A DNA stretch of 44,478 bases from Mycolicibacterium palauense (GTDB lineage Bacteria > Actinomycetota > Actinomycetes > Mycobacteriales > Mycobacteriaceae), in contig NZ_NVQF01000048.1 in NCBI RefSeq assembly GCF_002592005.1, positions 1 through 44,478 on the forward strand, given 5' to 3'. The translations under genes and the position numbers were made by a program. The notes below the pieces were generated by a model. That model worked only from the letters and a program-made list of their open reading frames with translations. It ran no database searches and had not been told where the DNA came from. Each line of letters starts with the position of its first letter. The first letter of the stretch is position 1. This document shows positions 1 through 8,206 of this stretch, in pieces.

Positions 1-27
1 CATTAGGCCGGCCGCGCGCGTGCACAT

Positions 28-33
28 TAGGCT
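28..33 (+). promoter_or_regulatory. Candidate -10 element for the NUDIX gene
   Basis: A TAGGCT hexamer fits the mycobacterial -10 pattern TAnnnT and ends 8 nt before the GTG at 42, so the transcript may be leaderless or nearly so. The motif CATTAGGC also occurs at position 1, making a short direct repeat. No convincing -35 is visible and the window edge limits what can be seen upstream. Confidence 0.4.
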
Positions 34-41
34 CACCGAAC

Positions 42-791
42 GTGCCCGAATCCGTTCCGAGTGCCCGCACCGCCGTCGGTGCCGACGCCAACACCGACGC
101 CAACAAGACTCCCGGTTCGGCCGCGCCGGGCGAATCCGGCGGCCCGGCCGCATCGGCGGCGCCGTCCAAACCGCACCGCTCCCGACCCGGCCGCAAGGGC
201 CACGACCGGCTGCGCACCGTCCACGAGACCTCGGCCGGCGGGCTGGTCATCGATGGTCTCGACGGGCCGCGGGAGGAGCAGGTGGCCGCGCTGATCGGCC
301 GGATCGACCGGCGGGGCCGGATGCTGTGGTCGCTACCCAAGGGGCATATCGAACAGGGCGAGACCGCCGAGCAGACCGCCATCCGTGAGGTCGCCGAGGA
401 GACCGGCATCGAGGGCAAGGTGCTGGCCGCGCTCGGCAGCATCGACTACTGGTTCGTCACCGAGGGCCGCCGGGTGCACAAGACGGTGCACCACTACCTG
501 CTGCGGTTCTCCGGCGGCGAGCTCAGCGACGACGACGTCGAGGTCTCCGAGGTGGCCTGGGTTCCCCTGCACGAGCTGCCGGCGCGGCTGGCCTACGCCG
601 ACGAACGCCGGCTCGCCCAGGTCGCCGGGGAGCTGATCCACATGCTGCAGACCCATGGGCCGGCGGCCCTGCCCCCGTTGCCGCCCAGCTCGCCGCGCCG
701 GCGTCCCCAGACGCACTCGCACACCCGCAACCGCCGCCGTCCCGACGAGTCGTCCTCCGGCCGGACGAACGGCTGCGGGCCGGCGCCGTGA
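42..791 (+). CDS. mutT4: NUDIX hydrolase, MutT4-like (Rv3908 orthologue)
   Basis: Predicted hydrolase of nucleoside diphosphate-linked compounds, of the MutT-like type that may clean oxidised nucleotides; the exact substrate cannot be read from sequence. The 249-residue protein has a full NUDIX box starting at Gly101 (GHIEQGE...REVAEETG), which supplies the metal-binding glutamates. The first 55 residues are Ala/Pro/Ser-rich and probably disordered. The tail after about residue 205 is Arg/Pro-rich and low complexity. The GTG start at 42 follows a TAGGCT -10-like element. The stop overlaps the next gene's GTG (GTGA), so the two are probably translationally coupled. The assignment to mutT4 rests on the NUDIX box plus conserved gene order with M. 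tuberculosis, recalled from memory. The start could differ, because little upstream sequence is available. Confidence 0.88.
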   Translation: MPESVPSARTAVGADANTDANKTPGSAAPGESGGPAASAAPSKPHRSRPGRKGHDRLRTVHETSAGGLVIDGLDGPREEQVAALIGRIDRRGRMLWSLPKGHIEQGETAEQTAIREVAEETGIEGKVLAALGSIDYWFVTEGRRVHKTVHHYLLRFSGGELSDDDVEVSEVAWVPLHELPARLAYADERRLAQVAGELIHMLQTHGPAALPPLPPSSPRRRPQTHSHTRNRRRPDESSSGRTNGCGPAP

Positions 792-3184
792 CACCCGCGC
801 GGCGAGGGGGGCGGCAACGACGGCCCCCGCTGCCCCGCATCGTGGGGGTGCTGGCACTGCTGGCCGCGGTCCTGCTGCCCGGCGTGATACCGCAGGCCGC
901 CGCCGGCGAACCCGGCTCCACCCAGTTCCTCTCGGTGCGCATCGACAGCGTCAGCCCGGACGTCATCACCACCGCCAGCGACCCCGTCGTCACCGTCACC
1001 GGCACGGTCGCCAACGTCGGGGACCGACCGGTCCGCGACATCGTCGCCCGGTTGGAGCACGCCCCGGCGGTCAGCTCCTCGGCCCAGCTGCGCACCGACC
1101 TCGGCGGGGAGAACTCCCAGTTCGAGCCGGTGGCCGAGTTCATCAACGTCGCCGGTGAGCTGCAGCGCGGCCAGCAGGCCGACTTCCGGTTCTCCTACCC
1201 GTTGCGCTCACTGTCGGACCCCGCGCTGGGCCTCGACACCCCCGGGGTCTATCCGCTGCTGGTCAACATCAACGGCACACCGGACTACGGCGCGCCCGCG
1301 CGCCTGGACGACGCGCGGTTCCTGCTGCCGGTCCTGGGCCTGCCGCCCCGCGCCGGCAGCACCGGGGACGCCGGCGGCGGGGCACCCGGCGCCGCGCCCG
1401 GGGGCTCGTCAGGGGATTCCGTGAACGAGGTGGTCGCCCCCGACACCACCCGGCCGGTGCAGATCACCATGCTGTGGCCGCTGGCCGACAAGCCCCGGCT
1501 GGCGCCCGGGGTCCCCGGCGGCGTCACACCGGTGCGGCTGACCGACGACGTGCTCGCCACGTCGCTGGCCGACGGCGGCCGTCTCGACACCCTGCTCGAC
1601 GCCGTCGAGTTCATCACCGGCCCGACAGTCGACCCCGGCGGGGAGGTGGCCCGGTCACTGTGCCTGGCGGTCGACCCCGACCTCCTGGTCACGGTCAACG
1701 CGATGACCGGCGGTTACGTCGTCACCGACGGGGCGGCGGGGCCGACCGCGCCCAGCCACCCGGGCATCGGGCAGGCCGCCGCGGTGGCCTGGCTGGACCG
1801 GCTCCGCACGCTGGCCTCGCAGATGTGCGTGACGACCACCCCCTACGCCCAGGCCAGCCTGGACGCGGTGGCCCGGGTCGGCGACCCGGGCCTCAGCGCG
1901 TTCGCCACCCGGGGGTCGGCGGATCTGGCCGACCAGATCCTGGGCGTGCGCACCACCCGCGGAGCGACCCTGCTCGGCGACGGCCCCCTGACCCCGGCCG
2001 TGGTCGATCTGCTCGACGCCCAGGGCCCGACGGTGGCCGTCGCCGCGGCCGACTGTGCCGCGGCCGATTCCGGAACCGGGCTGGCGGCTACCGCCGACCT
2101 GACCCCGCAGCGGGTCTCGCCGCAGGTGGTCACCGCGCCGTTCGACCCGACCGTCGGTGCGGCGCTGGCCGCGGCCGGAACCGCTCCCGCCGCGCCGTCC
2201 TACCTCGACGAGTCGCTGACGATCCCGCTGCGCCACGACTCGCTGACGGCCCGGCGCCAGGATGCGCTCGGTTCGCTCCTGTGGCGCGGCCTGAGCCCGG
2301 ACACCGTGCCCCGCGCCCAGATCCTGATGCCGCCCACCACCTGGAATCTGCGCCCCGAGGACGCCCAGGCGCTGCTGTCGGCGCTGGCGATGACCATCCG
2401 CTCCGGTCTGGCCGTGCCGCGGCCGCTGAGCGCGGTGATCGCCGACTCCCGGGCCCAGGCCCCGGCCCAGGCCCAGCCCCCGGTTCTCGGCGGGCCCGTC
2501 CCGCCCGGGCGCGGACGGTTCAGCGACGACGTGGTCAACACGATCTCCGGCCAGGTCGGCCGCCTGTGGGGGCTGACCGCGGCGCTGACCACCAACCCAC
2601 AGACCGGGCTGACGGGCCAGGCCTACACCGCCCCACTGCGCGAGGACATGCTGCGCGCGTTGAGCCAGGCCGAACCGGCCGACATCCGTAACGACCTGGC
2701 GGCCCGGCGCCTCGGCGCGGTGGGCGCGACGATCGACGATCTGTTCAACGCCGTGACGATCGTCAACCCCGGGGGCTCCTACACGCTGGCCACCGAGCGC
2801 AGCCCCCTGCCGCTGGCCCTGCGCAACGACCTGGCGGTGCCCATCCGCGTCCGGTTGCAGGTCGACGCGCCGCCGGGGATGACCGTCACCGATATCGGTG
2901 AACAGGAACTGCCGCCGGGCTTCCTGCCCGTGCGGGTGCCCATCGAGGTGCACTTCACCCAGCGGGTGGCCGTCGACGTCTCGCTGCGCACCCCCGACGG
3001 TCTGGCGCTGGGCGAGCCCGTACGCCTGTCGGTGCATTCCAACGCCTATGGCAAGGTGTTGTTCTTCATCACCCTGACCGCCGGAGCGGTGCTGGCGGTG
3101 CTGACCGGGCGACGGCTGTGGCATCGCTTCCGCGGCCAGCCCGACCGCGCCGACCTCGACCGGCCCCGAGCACACCGACCATGA
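788..3184 (+). CDS. DUF6049-type secreted, C-terminally anchored envelope protein (Rv3909 orthologue)
   Basis: The protein has 798 residues and unknown biochemical function. It starts with Arg-rich residues followed by a hydrophobic signal segment (about 17-35, VGVLALLAAVLLPGVI) and an Ala-Ala-Ala-Gly cleavage-like site near 40. A long extracytoplasmic part follows, including a Gly/Ala/Pro-rich linker near 195-210 and an Ala/Gln/Pro-rich stretch near 555-570. A single transmembrane helix near 760-780 is followed by a basic cytoplasmic tail. Length matches the M. tuberculosis protein Rv3909 (about 802 residues, from memory). It overlaps the NUDIX gene upstream and the murJ gene downstream by the 4-nt GTGA/ATGA junctions, so all three probably share one transcript. 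Its constant position next to MurJ suggests a cell-envelope role, but that is inference. Confidence 0.87.
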   Translation: MTPARRGGRQRRPPLPRIVGVLALLAAVLLPGVIPQAAAGEPGSTQFLSVRIDSVSPDVITTASDPVVTVTGTVANVGDRPVRDIVARLEHAPAVSSSAQLRTDLGGENSQFEPVAEFINVAGELQRGQQADFRFSYPLRSLSDPALGLDTPGVYPLLVNINGTPDYGAPARLDDARFLLPVLGLPPRAGSTGDAGGGAPGAAPGGSSGDSVNEVVAPDTTRPVQITMLWPLADKPRLAPGVPGGVTPVRLTDDVLATSLADGGRLDTLLDAVEFITGPTVDPGGEVARSLCLAVDPDLLVTVNAMTGGYVVTDGAAGPTAPSHPGIGQAAAVAWLDRLRTLASQMCVTTTPYAQASLDAVARVGDPGLSAFATRGSADLADQILGVRTTRGATLLGDGPLTPAVVDLLDAQGPTVAVAAADCAAADSGTGLAATADLTPQRVSPQVVTAPFDPTVGAALAAAGTAPAAPSYLDESLTIPLRHDSLTARRQDALGSLLWRGLSPDTVPRAQILMPPTTWNLRPEDAQALLSALAMTIRSGLAVPRPLSAVIADSRAQAPAQAQPPVLGGPVPPGRGRFSDDVVNTISGQVGRLWGLTAALTTNPQTGLTGQAYTAPLREDMLRALSQAEPADIRNDLAARRLGAVGATIDDLFNAVTIVNPGGSYTLATERSPLPLALRNDLAVPIRVRLQVDAPPGMTVTDIGEQELPPGFLPVRVPIEVHFTQRVAVDVSLRTPDGLALGEPVRLSVHSNAYGKVLFFITLTAGAVLAVLTGRRLWHRFRGQPDRADLDRPRAHRP

Positions 3185-6100
3185 CCGCAGGACCTCCACC
3201 GCCCGGGACACCGACGCCGCGGGCCCACCCGGCCGACCGCCGACCGCCGCCGCGGGCGCAGCGGCCCGACCGCCCGTCGTCGGTGTGGGTGCGCCCGGGC
3301 GCCCGCACCCGGGCGGTGCGCGCCGAACTCACCGACGCCGCGGTGGTCTCACGCTCCTGGGGCATGGCGCTGGCGACGCTGGTCAGCCGGATCACCGGCT
3401 TCATCCGGATCGTGCTGTTGGCGGCGATCCTCGGCGCGGCGCTGTCCAGCGCGTTCACCGTCGCCAACCAGCTGCCCAACCTGATCGCCGCGCTGGTGCT
3501 GGAGGCCACCTTCACCGCGATCTTCGTGCCGGTGCTCGCCCGCGCCGAACGCGACGATGCCGACGGCGGCGCGGCGTTCGTGCGCAGGCTGGTCACCCTG
3601 GCCACCGCGCTGCTGCTGGCCACCACGGTGGTGTCGGTGGCCGCCGCACCGCTGCTGGTGCGGATGATGCTCGGCGGCGACCCCCAGGTCAACGAGACGC
3701 TGACCCGGGCGTTCGCCTACCTGTTGCTGCCGCAGGTGATCTTCTACGGCCTGTCGTCGGTGTTCATGGCGATCCTGAACAACCGCAACGTGTTCGGGCC
3801 GCCGGCGTGGGCGCCGGTGGTCAACAACGTGGTGGCCATCGCCACCCTGGGGCTCTATCTGATCGTCCCCGGGCCGCTGTCGGTGGATCCGGTGCAGATG
3901 GGCAACGCCAAACTGTTGGTGCTCGGTATCGGCACCACCCTCGGGGTGTTCGCCCAGACCGCGGTGCTGCTGGTGGCCATCCGCCGCGAACGGATCAGCC
4001 TGCGCCCGCTGTGGGGCATCGACGACCGGCTCAAGCGCTTCGGGGCGATGGCCGCCGCCATGGTGCTCTACGTCCTGATCAGCCAGGTGGGCCTGGTCGT
4101 CGGCAACCAGATCGCCAGTACCGCCGCCGCGTCGGGACCGGCGATCTACACCTACACCTGGCTGGTGCTGCAGCTGCCGTTCGGCATGATCGGGGTGACC
4201 GTGCTGACGGTGGTGATGCCGCGGCTGAGCCGCAACGCCGCCGCCGACGACCTCCCGGCGGTGCTGGCCGACCTGTCGCTGGCCACCCGGCTGACGATGA
4301 TCACGCTGATCCCGATCGTGGCGTTCATGACCGTCGGCGGACCGGCCATCGGCACCGCCCTGTTCGCCTACGGCCGTTTCGGCGAGGTCGACGCCAACTA
4401 TCTGGGCATCTCGATCGCCCTGTCGTCGTTCACGCTCATCCCCTACGCACTCGTGCTGCTGCAGCTGCGGGTGTTCTACGCCCGCGAACAACCCTGGACG
4501 CCGATCTTCATCATCGTGGTCATCACCGCGGTGAAGATCGCCGCTTCGCTGGCGGCCCCGCACGTGACGGACGACCCGGAACTGGTGGCGGGTTTCCTGG
4601 GCACCGCCAACGGGCTGGGGTTCCTGGCCGGAGCCGTCGTCGGCTACGTGCTGCTGCGCCGCGCCCTGCAACCGCCGGGCGGCCGGTTGCTGAATCTGGC
4701 GGTGATCCGCACGATTCTGGTGACGATCGCCGCGTCGTTGCTGGCGGGGCTGATCGCCTACCTCGCCGACCGCCTGCTCGGCCTGGCGGCACTGACCACC
4801 GACCACGGCGGTGCGGGTTCGTTGCTGCGGTTGCTGGTGCTGGCCGTCATCATGGTGCCGATCGTGGCCGGCGTGCTGCTGGGCGCCGACGTCCCCGAGG
4901 CCCGGGCCGCCGTCGCCGCCGTGCGCGGCCGGCTCGGACGGCGGCGCGCAGGCCCGGTGACGGCCCCCGACTCCGGGCGCTCCGAGGCCCGTGTCACGTA
5001 CCCTGAGCAGAGGAATCAGCCCATTCCCGGTCCGCGGGCGGCGCCGTCGCCGCCGCGGTCGGGGCCCCCGGCCGGCGTCGCCGGGGACGGCATCGGGAAA
5101 GGACCGGTGGTGACCGACGACCCCTCGGGCAGTCAGCCTTCGGACATCGGGGGGGCCCGAACCACCAAGTTGCCCCGGTCGGTCACCGCACCTGACCCGG
5201 CGTCGCACGAGTCCGGCACCGACTCAAGCAACGACGCCAGCACCGACTCCTCCGCCGAACCCACCGGCGCTCCCGCCGATGCCGCCGAGCCCGCCGCCGA
5301 CCGTGCGGTCGGTTCGGTGTCGGGACCGGTGCCGCCGAGCCGTCCCAACACGGATTTCGCCGGCGACCCCACCCGTGAACCGTTGGCCTTCGACGCCCCG
5401 CGCGGGCCGGCCACCGACAACACCGGGTCGGGCGACGACATCCACCTGATCCCCGGTGCGAGCATCGCCGGCGGCCGCTACCGGCTGCTGGTGTTCCACG
5501 GCGGCCCGCCCCACCTGCAGTTCTGGCAGGCTCTCGACACGGCGCTCGACCGCCAGGTGGCGCTCACCTTCGTCGACCCCGACGGTGCGCTACCCGCCGG
5601 GGAACTGCAGGAGATCCTGTCGCGCACGCTGAAGCTCAGCCGCCTCGACCGGACGGGCGTGGCCCGTGTCCTCGACGTCGCCGACACCGGCGCCGGCGGG
5701 CTGGTGGTCTCCGAATGGATCCGGGGCGGGTCGCTGCAGGAGGTCGCCGACACCTCGCCGTCCCCGATCGGCGGTGCCCGGGCGGTCCAGTCGCTGGCCG
5801 CCGCCGCGGACAGCGCACACCAGAGCGGCGTGGCGCTGTCGATCGACCATCCCAGCCGCATCCGGGTCAGCATCGAGGGCGACGTCGCCCTGGCATTCCC
5901 GGCCACCCTGCCCGACGCCACCCCGGAACAGGACATCCGCGGGATCGGGGCGGCGCTGTATGCGCTGCTGGTCGACCGTTGGCCGTTGCCCGAAGACGGC
6001 ACCCCCAGCGGACTGCCGCCCGCCGAGACCGACTCCGCCGGTCAGCCGGTCGAACCCCGCGCCACCGACCGGCGCATTCCGTTCCAGATCTCGGCGGCCG

Positions 6101-6921
6101 CGGCGCGCTCGGTCCAGGAGAGCGGCGGCATCCGCACGGCGGCCACCCTGCTGAACCTGTTGCAGCAGGCCACCGCGCTGGCCGACCGCACCGACCTCAT
6201 CGAGCCGGTGGATCCGCCGGCCCGGGTGGCGGCCACCGCCGAGCCCGACGCTCCCGAGGAGGATGCCGGCGATCAGCGGCGCCGCAAACGTGCGCTGATG
6301 GTCGGTGTCGGGGCCGCCGGGGTCGTCGTGGTGGTGGCGCTGATCGTCCTGGCGACGGTGCTGAGCAGGATCTTCGGGGATGTCGGCGGCGGCATCAACG
6401 GTGACCAGCTGGGGCTGAACCCACCGTCGTCGGAGGAGACCGGGGAGGATACGGCCAACGCCCCGGCCGGTCAGCTGGTGCAGCCCGTGCGGGCGACCGT
6501 GTTCTCCCCCGAGGGGGAGGCCGATTCGCCCGAAACCGCCGGCAATGCCATCGACGGCAAGGCCGGCACCGCCTGGTCGACCGACACCTATTCGGACGCC
6601 GTGCCCTTCCCCGACTTCAAGAACGGCGTCGGGCTCATGCTCGAGCTGCCCACACCGACCAGGGTGGGGTCGGTCAGCCTCGACGTCACCAGCACCGGAA
6701 CGAAGATCCAGATCCGCTCGTCGTCGTCGCCGAACCCGTCCAGCCTCGACGACACCACCGCCCTGACCTCGCCGACGGCGGTCAAGCGCGGTGAGAACAC
6801 CATTCCGGTGAACGCGTCGGCGCCGACGTCGAACCTGCTGGTGTGGATCCCGACGCTGGGCACCGTCGACGGCGAGAGCCGCACCGACCTGTCCCAGATC
6901 AAGGTCCGCGCGGCCTCCTGA
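3181..6921 (+). CDS. mviN: MurJ/MviN lipid II flippase fused to a pseudokinase and an extracellular domain
   Basis: The MurJ core flips lipid II across the membrane for peptidoglycan synthesis. With the ATG at 3181, which overlaps the upstream stop as ATGA, the product has 1246 residues. After a Pro/Arg-rich cytoplasmic lead of about 50 residues, the multi-helix MurJ domain runs to about 565. An acidic, Ser/Pro-rich linker follows, then a protein-kinase-like fold from about 760 to 1000. In that fold the usual VAIK lysine is replaced (VALTFVD) and no HRD or DFG motif is seen, so it is a pseudokinase. One transmembrane helix near 1038-1064 leads to an extracellular domain with a discoidin-like look. 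In M. tuberculosis the pseudokinase is phosphorylated by PknB and binds FhaA, and pknB lies in this window. A longer in-frame start at 3118 exists but would read through the upstream gene's end. Confidence 0.95.
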   Translation: MTAGPPPPGTPTPRAHPADRRPPPRAQRPDRPSSVWVRPGARTRAVRAELTDAAVVSRSWGMALATLVSRITGFIRIVLLAAILGAALSSAFTVANQLPNLIAALVLEATFTAIFVPVLARAERDDADGGAAFVRRLVTLATALLLATTVVSVAAAPLLVRMMLGGDPQVNETLTRAFAYLLLPQVIFYGLSSVFMAILNNRNVFGPPAWAPVVNNVVAIATLGLYLIVPGPLSVDPVQMGNAKLLVLGIGTTLGVFAQTAVLLVAIRRERISLRPLWGIDDRLKRFGAMAAAMVLYVLISQVGLVVGNQIASTAAASGPAIYTYTWLVLQLPFGMIGVTVLTVVMPRLSRNAAADDLPAVLADLSLATRLTMITLIPIVAFMTVGGPAIGTALFAYGRFGEVDANYLGISIALSSFTLIPYALVLLQLRVFYAREQPWTPIFIIVVITAVKIAASLAAPHVTDDPELVAGFLGTANGLGFLAGAVVGYVLLRRALQPPGGRLLNLAVIRTILVTIAASLLAGLIAYLADRLLGLAALTTDHGGAGSLLRLLVLAVIMVPIVAGVLLGADVPEARAAVAAVRGRLGRRRAGPVTAPDSGRSEARVTYPEQRNQPIPGPRAAPSPPRSGPPAGVAGDGIGKGPVVTDDPSGSQPSDIGGARTTKLPRSVTAPDPASHESGTDSSNDASTDSSAEPTGAPADAAEPAADRAVGSVSGPVPPSRPNTDFAGDPTREPLAFDAPRGPATDNTGSGDDIHLIPGASIAGGRYRLLVFHGGPPHLQFWQALDTALDRQVALTFVDPDGALPAGELQEILSRTLKLSRLDRTGVARVLDVADTGAGGLVVSEWIRGGSLQEVADTSPSPIGGARAVQSLAAAADSAHQSGVALSIDHPSRIRVSIEGDVALAFPATLPDATPEQDIRGIGAALYALLVDRWPLPEDGTPSGLPPAETDSAGQPVEPRATDRRIPFQISAAAARSVQESGGIRTAATLLNLLQQATALADRTDLIEPVDPPARVAATAEPDAPEEDAGDQRRRKRALMVGVGAAGVVVVVALIVLATVLSRIFGDVGGGINGDQLGLNPPSSEETGEDTANAPAGQLVQPVRATVFSPEGEADSPETAGNAIDGKAGTAWSTDTYSDAVPFPDFKNGVGLMLELPTPTRVGSVSLDVTSTGTKIQIRSSSSPNPSSLDDTTALTSPTAVKRGENTIPVNASAPTSNLLVWIPTLGTVDGESRTDLSQIKVRAAS

Positions 6922-6935
6922 CCCGGCCCCGGCGG

Positions 6936-6944
6936 TTGTCCACA
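6936..6944 (+). other. Perfect DnaA box between mviN and sigM
   Basis: The 9-mer TTGTCCACA is identical to the mycobacterial DnaA-box consensus and lies in the 76-bp gap after mviN, about 11 kb from oriC. A single box could be chance in this GC-rich genome, or a DnaA titration or regulatory site. Confidence 0.4.
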
Positions 6945-6984
6945 GCCGCCGAGCCGGTGAAGTGCCTCCCGCACGGCGCGCTCC

Positions 6985-6990
6985 TAGCGT
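6985..6990 (+). promoter_or_regulatory. Candidate -10 of a leaderless sigM promoter
   Basis: TAGCGT fits TAnnnT and ends 7 nt before the GTG at 6998, the spacing expected when transcription begins at the start codon. No Shine-Dalgarno sequence precedes either candidate GTG. This favours 6998 over 6962 as the sigM start. Confidence 0.5.
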
Positions 6991-6997
6991 CCGTCGG

Positions 6998-7537
6998 GTG
7001 GCCAGCCCTCCGCCCGCTCCGCGCCCCGGTGACCGCAGTGATGCCGCCCTGCTGGCCGCGCACCTCGCCGGCGACCCCCACGCGTTCGCCGAGCTGTACG
7101 GCCGGCACCACCAACGGCTGCACCGGCTGGCCCGGCTGCACACCCGCACCGCCGAGGACGCCGCCGACGCGCTGCAGGACGCGATGCTGGCCGCCCACCG
7201 CGGCGCGGCCGGTTTCCGGCACCAGGCCGCCGTGGGCAGCTGGCTCTACCGCATCGTCCTCAACGCCTGCCTCGATCAGCTGCGCCGGGCCACCGAACAC
7301 GCGCCACTGGACGGCGAGCCCACCCAGTGCGACCCATCGGCGCAGGTCGTCACCGCCGTCACCGTGCGGCGGGCGCTGTTGAGCCTGCCCGCCGAGCAGC
7401 GGGCCGCGGTGACCGCGGTCGACCTGGACGGCTACCCGGTCGCCGAGGCCGCACGCCTGCTGGGCGTGCCCGCGGGCACGGTCAAGAGCCGATGCGCGCG
7501 CGGGCGTGCGCGCCTGGCAGCCCTGTTGGCGGCGTGA
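6998..7537 (+). CDS. sigM: ECF RNA polymerase sigma factor SigM
   Basis: Extracytoplasmic-function sigma factor that redirects RNA polymerase to a small regulon. The 179-residue product holds a sigma-2 region (about residues 15-80, with the DALQDAMLAAHRG and WLYRIVLNACLDQLRR motifs typical of SigM). A sigma-4 helix-turn-helix (about 120-175, ending AGTVKSRCARGRARLAAL) follows. I chose the GTG at 6998 because a TAGCGT -10 element sits 7 nt upstream and no ribosome site is seen. The GTG at 6962 would add 12 residues. The gene lies between mviN and the anti-sigma-like gene, as in M. tuberculosis Rv3911-Rv3912. Its expected inhibitor appears to have lost its sigma-binding part (see next gene), so control of this SigM may differ from that in relatives. 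Confidence 0.92.
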   Translation: MASPPPAPRPGDRSDAALLAAHLAGDPHAFAELYGRHHQRLHRLARLHTRTAEDAADALQDAMLAAHRGAAGFRHQAAVGSWLYRIVLNACLDQLRRATEHAPLDGEPTQCDPSAQVVTAVTVRRALLSLPAEQRAAVTAVDLDGYPVAEAARLLGVPAGTVKSRCARGRARLAALLAA

Positions 7538-7551
7538 CACCGCGCGGGCCG

Positions 7552-7611
7552 GTGCACACTGGGCCGGTGCACACTGGGCCGGTGCGGGCCGGGTCCGTGC
7601 ACACTGGGTCC
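7552..7611 (+). repeat. 15-bp tandem repeat, four units, between sigM and the anti-sigma-like gene
   Basis: Four direct units of 15 bp start at 7552, 7567, 7582 and 7597. Units 1 and 2 are identical (GTGCACACTGGGCCG), unit 4 differs only at its end, and unit 3 is more diverged. Each unit begins with GTG in the frame of the downstream gene, and the next GTG at 7612 is the chosen start. The period is a multiple of three, so copy-number change keeps the frame. Each CACACT lies 6 nt before the next GTG, resembling a leaderless -10 position, although the first base deviates from TAnnnT. Confidence 0.9.
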
Positions 7612-8145
7612 GTGGACGAGGCGGCCGATCCGGGCGGTTCGGGGCACCGGGTGATGAGACCCGAACCCGGGCCCGCCCGCCATGCCGCACGCAGCCCGAT
7701 CCCTGCGGCCCGGCTGGCCGCGGCGACCGCCGGGGCCGCCGCGCTGATCGCGGCGGTGGTCGTGGGTGTCCCGGCGCTGCTGCGCTCCCCCGTGACGACC
7801 TCATCGGGGCCGGGCACACTGGCCACCGCCAAACGGATCACCGTCAGCCGCGCCGCGCCGGTGATACCGCTGTCGGATACCGAGCTGCTGGCACTGCTCG
7901 AGCGTGCCCCCGACCTCGGCCCGCTCGGCGACCCGCAGCGCCGGGCCTCCTGCCTGACCGGACTCGGCTATCGTGCCGGGGCCGCGGTACTGGGCGCCGA
8001 GCCCGTCCACCTCGAGGATCGCAGCGCCGTGGTCCTGCTGCTGGCCGGCGAGAAGCCCGGGATTCTGGCCGCGCTGATGGTCGAACCGTCCTGCAGCGCC
8101 GCGGACACCGGCCTGCTCGCCGAGACCAGGGTCGCCCGGCCCTGA
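7612..8145 (+). CDS. Shortened anti-sigma-M factor homologue (Rv3912-like), lacking the N-terminal domain
   Basis: A membrane protein of 177 residues with a short cytoplasmic N terminus (1-32), one transmembrane helix (about 33-57), and an extracytoplasmic domain with two cysteines (Cys114, Cys161) that could form a disulfide. The C-terminal half matches my recollection of M. tuberculosis Rv3912 closely (ITVS..APVIPLS, PLGDP.RR.SCL.GLGY, CSAADTGLLA). The M. tuberculosis protein is about 254 residues and carries an N-terminal cytoplasmic sigma-binding region that is absent here. Only 74 bp separate the sigM stop from this start, and that gap is filled by a 15-bp repeat. The GTG at 7612 is the last of five in-frame GTGs (7552, 7567, 7582, 7597, 7612), and any could be used. 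Whether the truncated protein still restrains SigM is doubtful. Confidence 0.75.
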   Translation: MDEAADPGGSGHRVMRPEPGPARHAARSPIPAARLAAATAGAAALIAAVVVGVPALLRSPVTTSSGPGTLATAKRITVSRAAPVIPLSDTELLALLERAPDLGPLGDPQRRASCLTGLGYRAGAAVLGAEPVHLEDRSAVVLLLAGEKPGILAALMVEPSCSAADTGLLAETRVARP

Positions 8146-8150
8146 CGCGC

Positions 8151-8178
8151 GGGAACACCGCGGCATACCCTGTTGTTG
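8151..8178 (+). promoter_or_regulatory. Candidate SigH-type promoter upstream of trxB2
   Basis: GGGAAC at 8151-8156 and GTTG at 8175-8178 are separated by 18 bp, matching the GGAAC / GTT pattern of mycobacterial SigH/SigE-type promoters. trxB2-trxC is a known SigH target in M. tuberculosis. A TACCCT at 8166-8171 could be a second, SigA-type -10. The element begins just after the stop of the preceding gene. Confidence 0.5.
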
Positions 8179-8206
8179 CTTGCCGTGCCACCGCAGAAAG
8201 GCTCTC

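Noticed and set aside
3349..5208. Large antisense open frames across mviN, gyrB, gyrA and pknB
   Set aside because: Their translations are low-complexity Arg/His/Gln/Gly-rich shadows with no domain, and each sits opposite a gene with clear family motifs.
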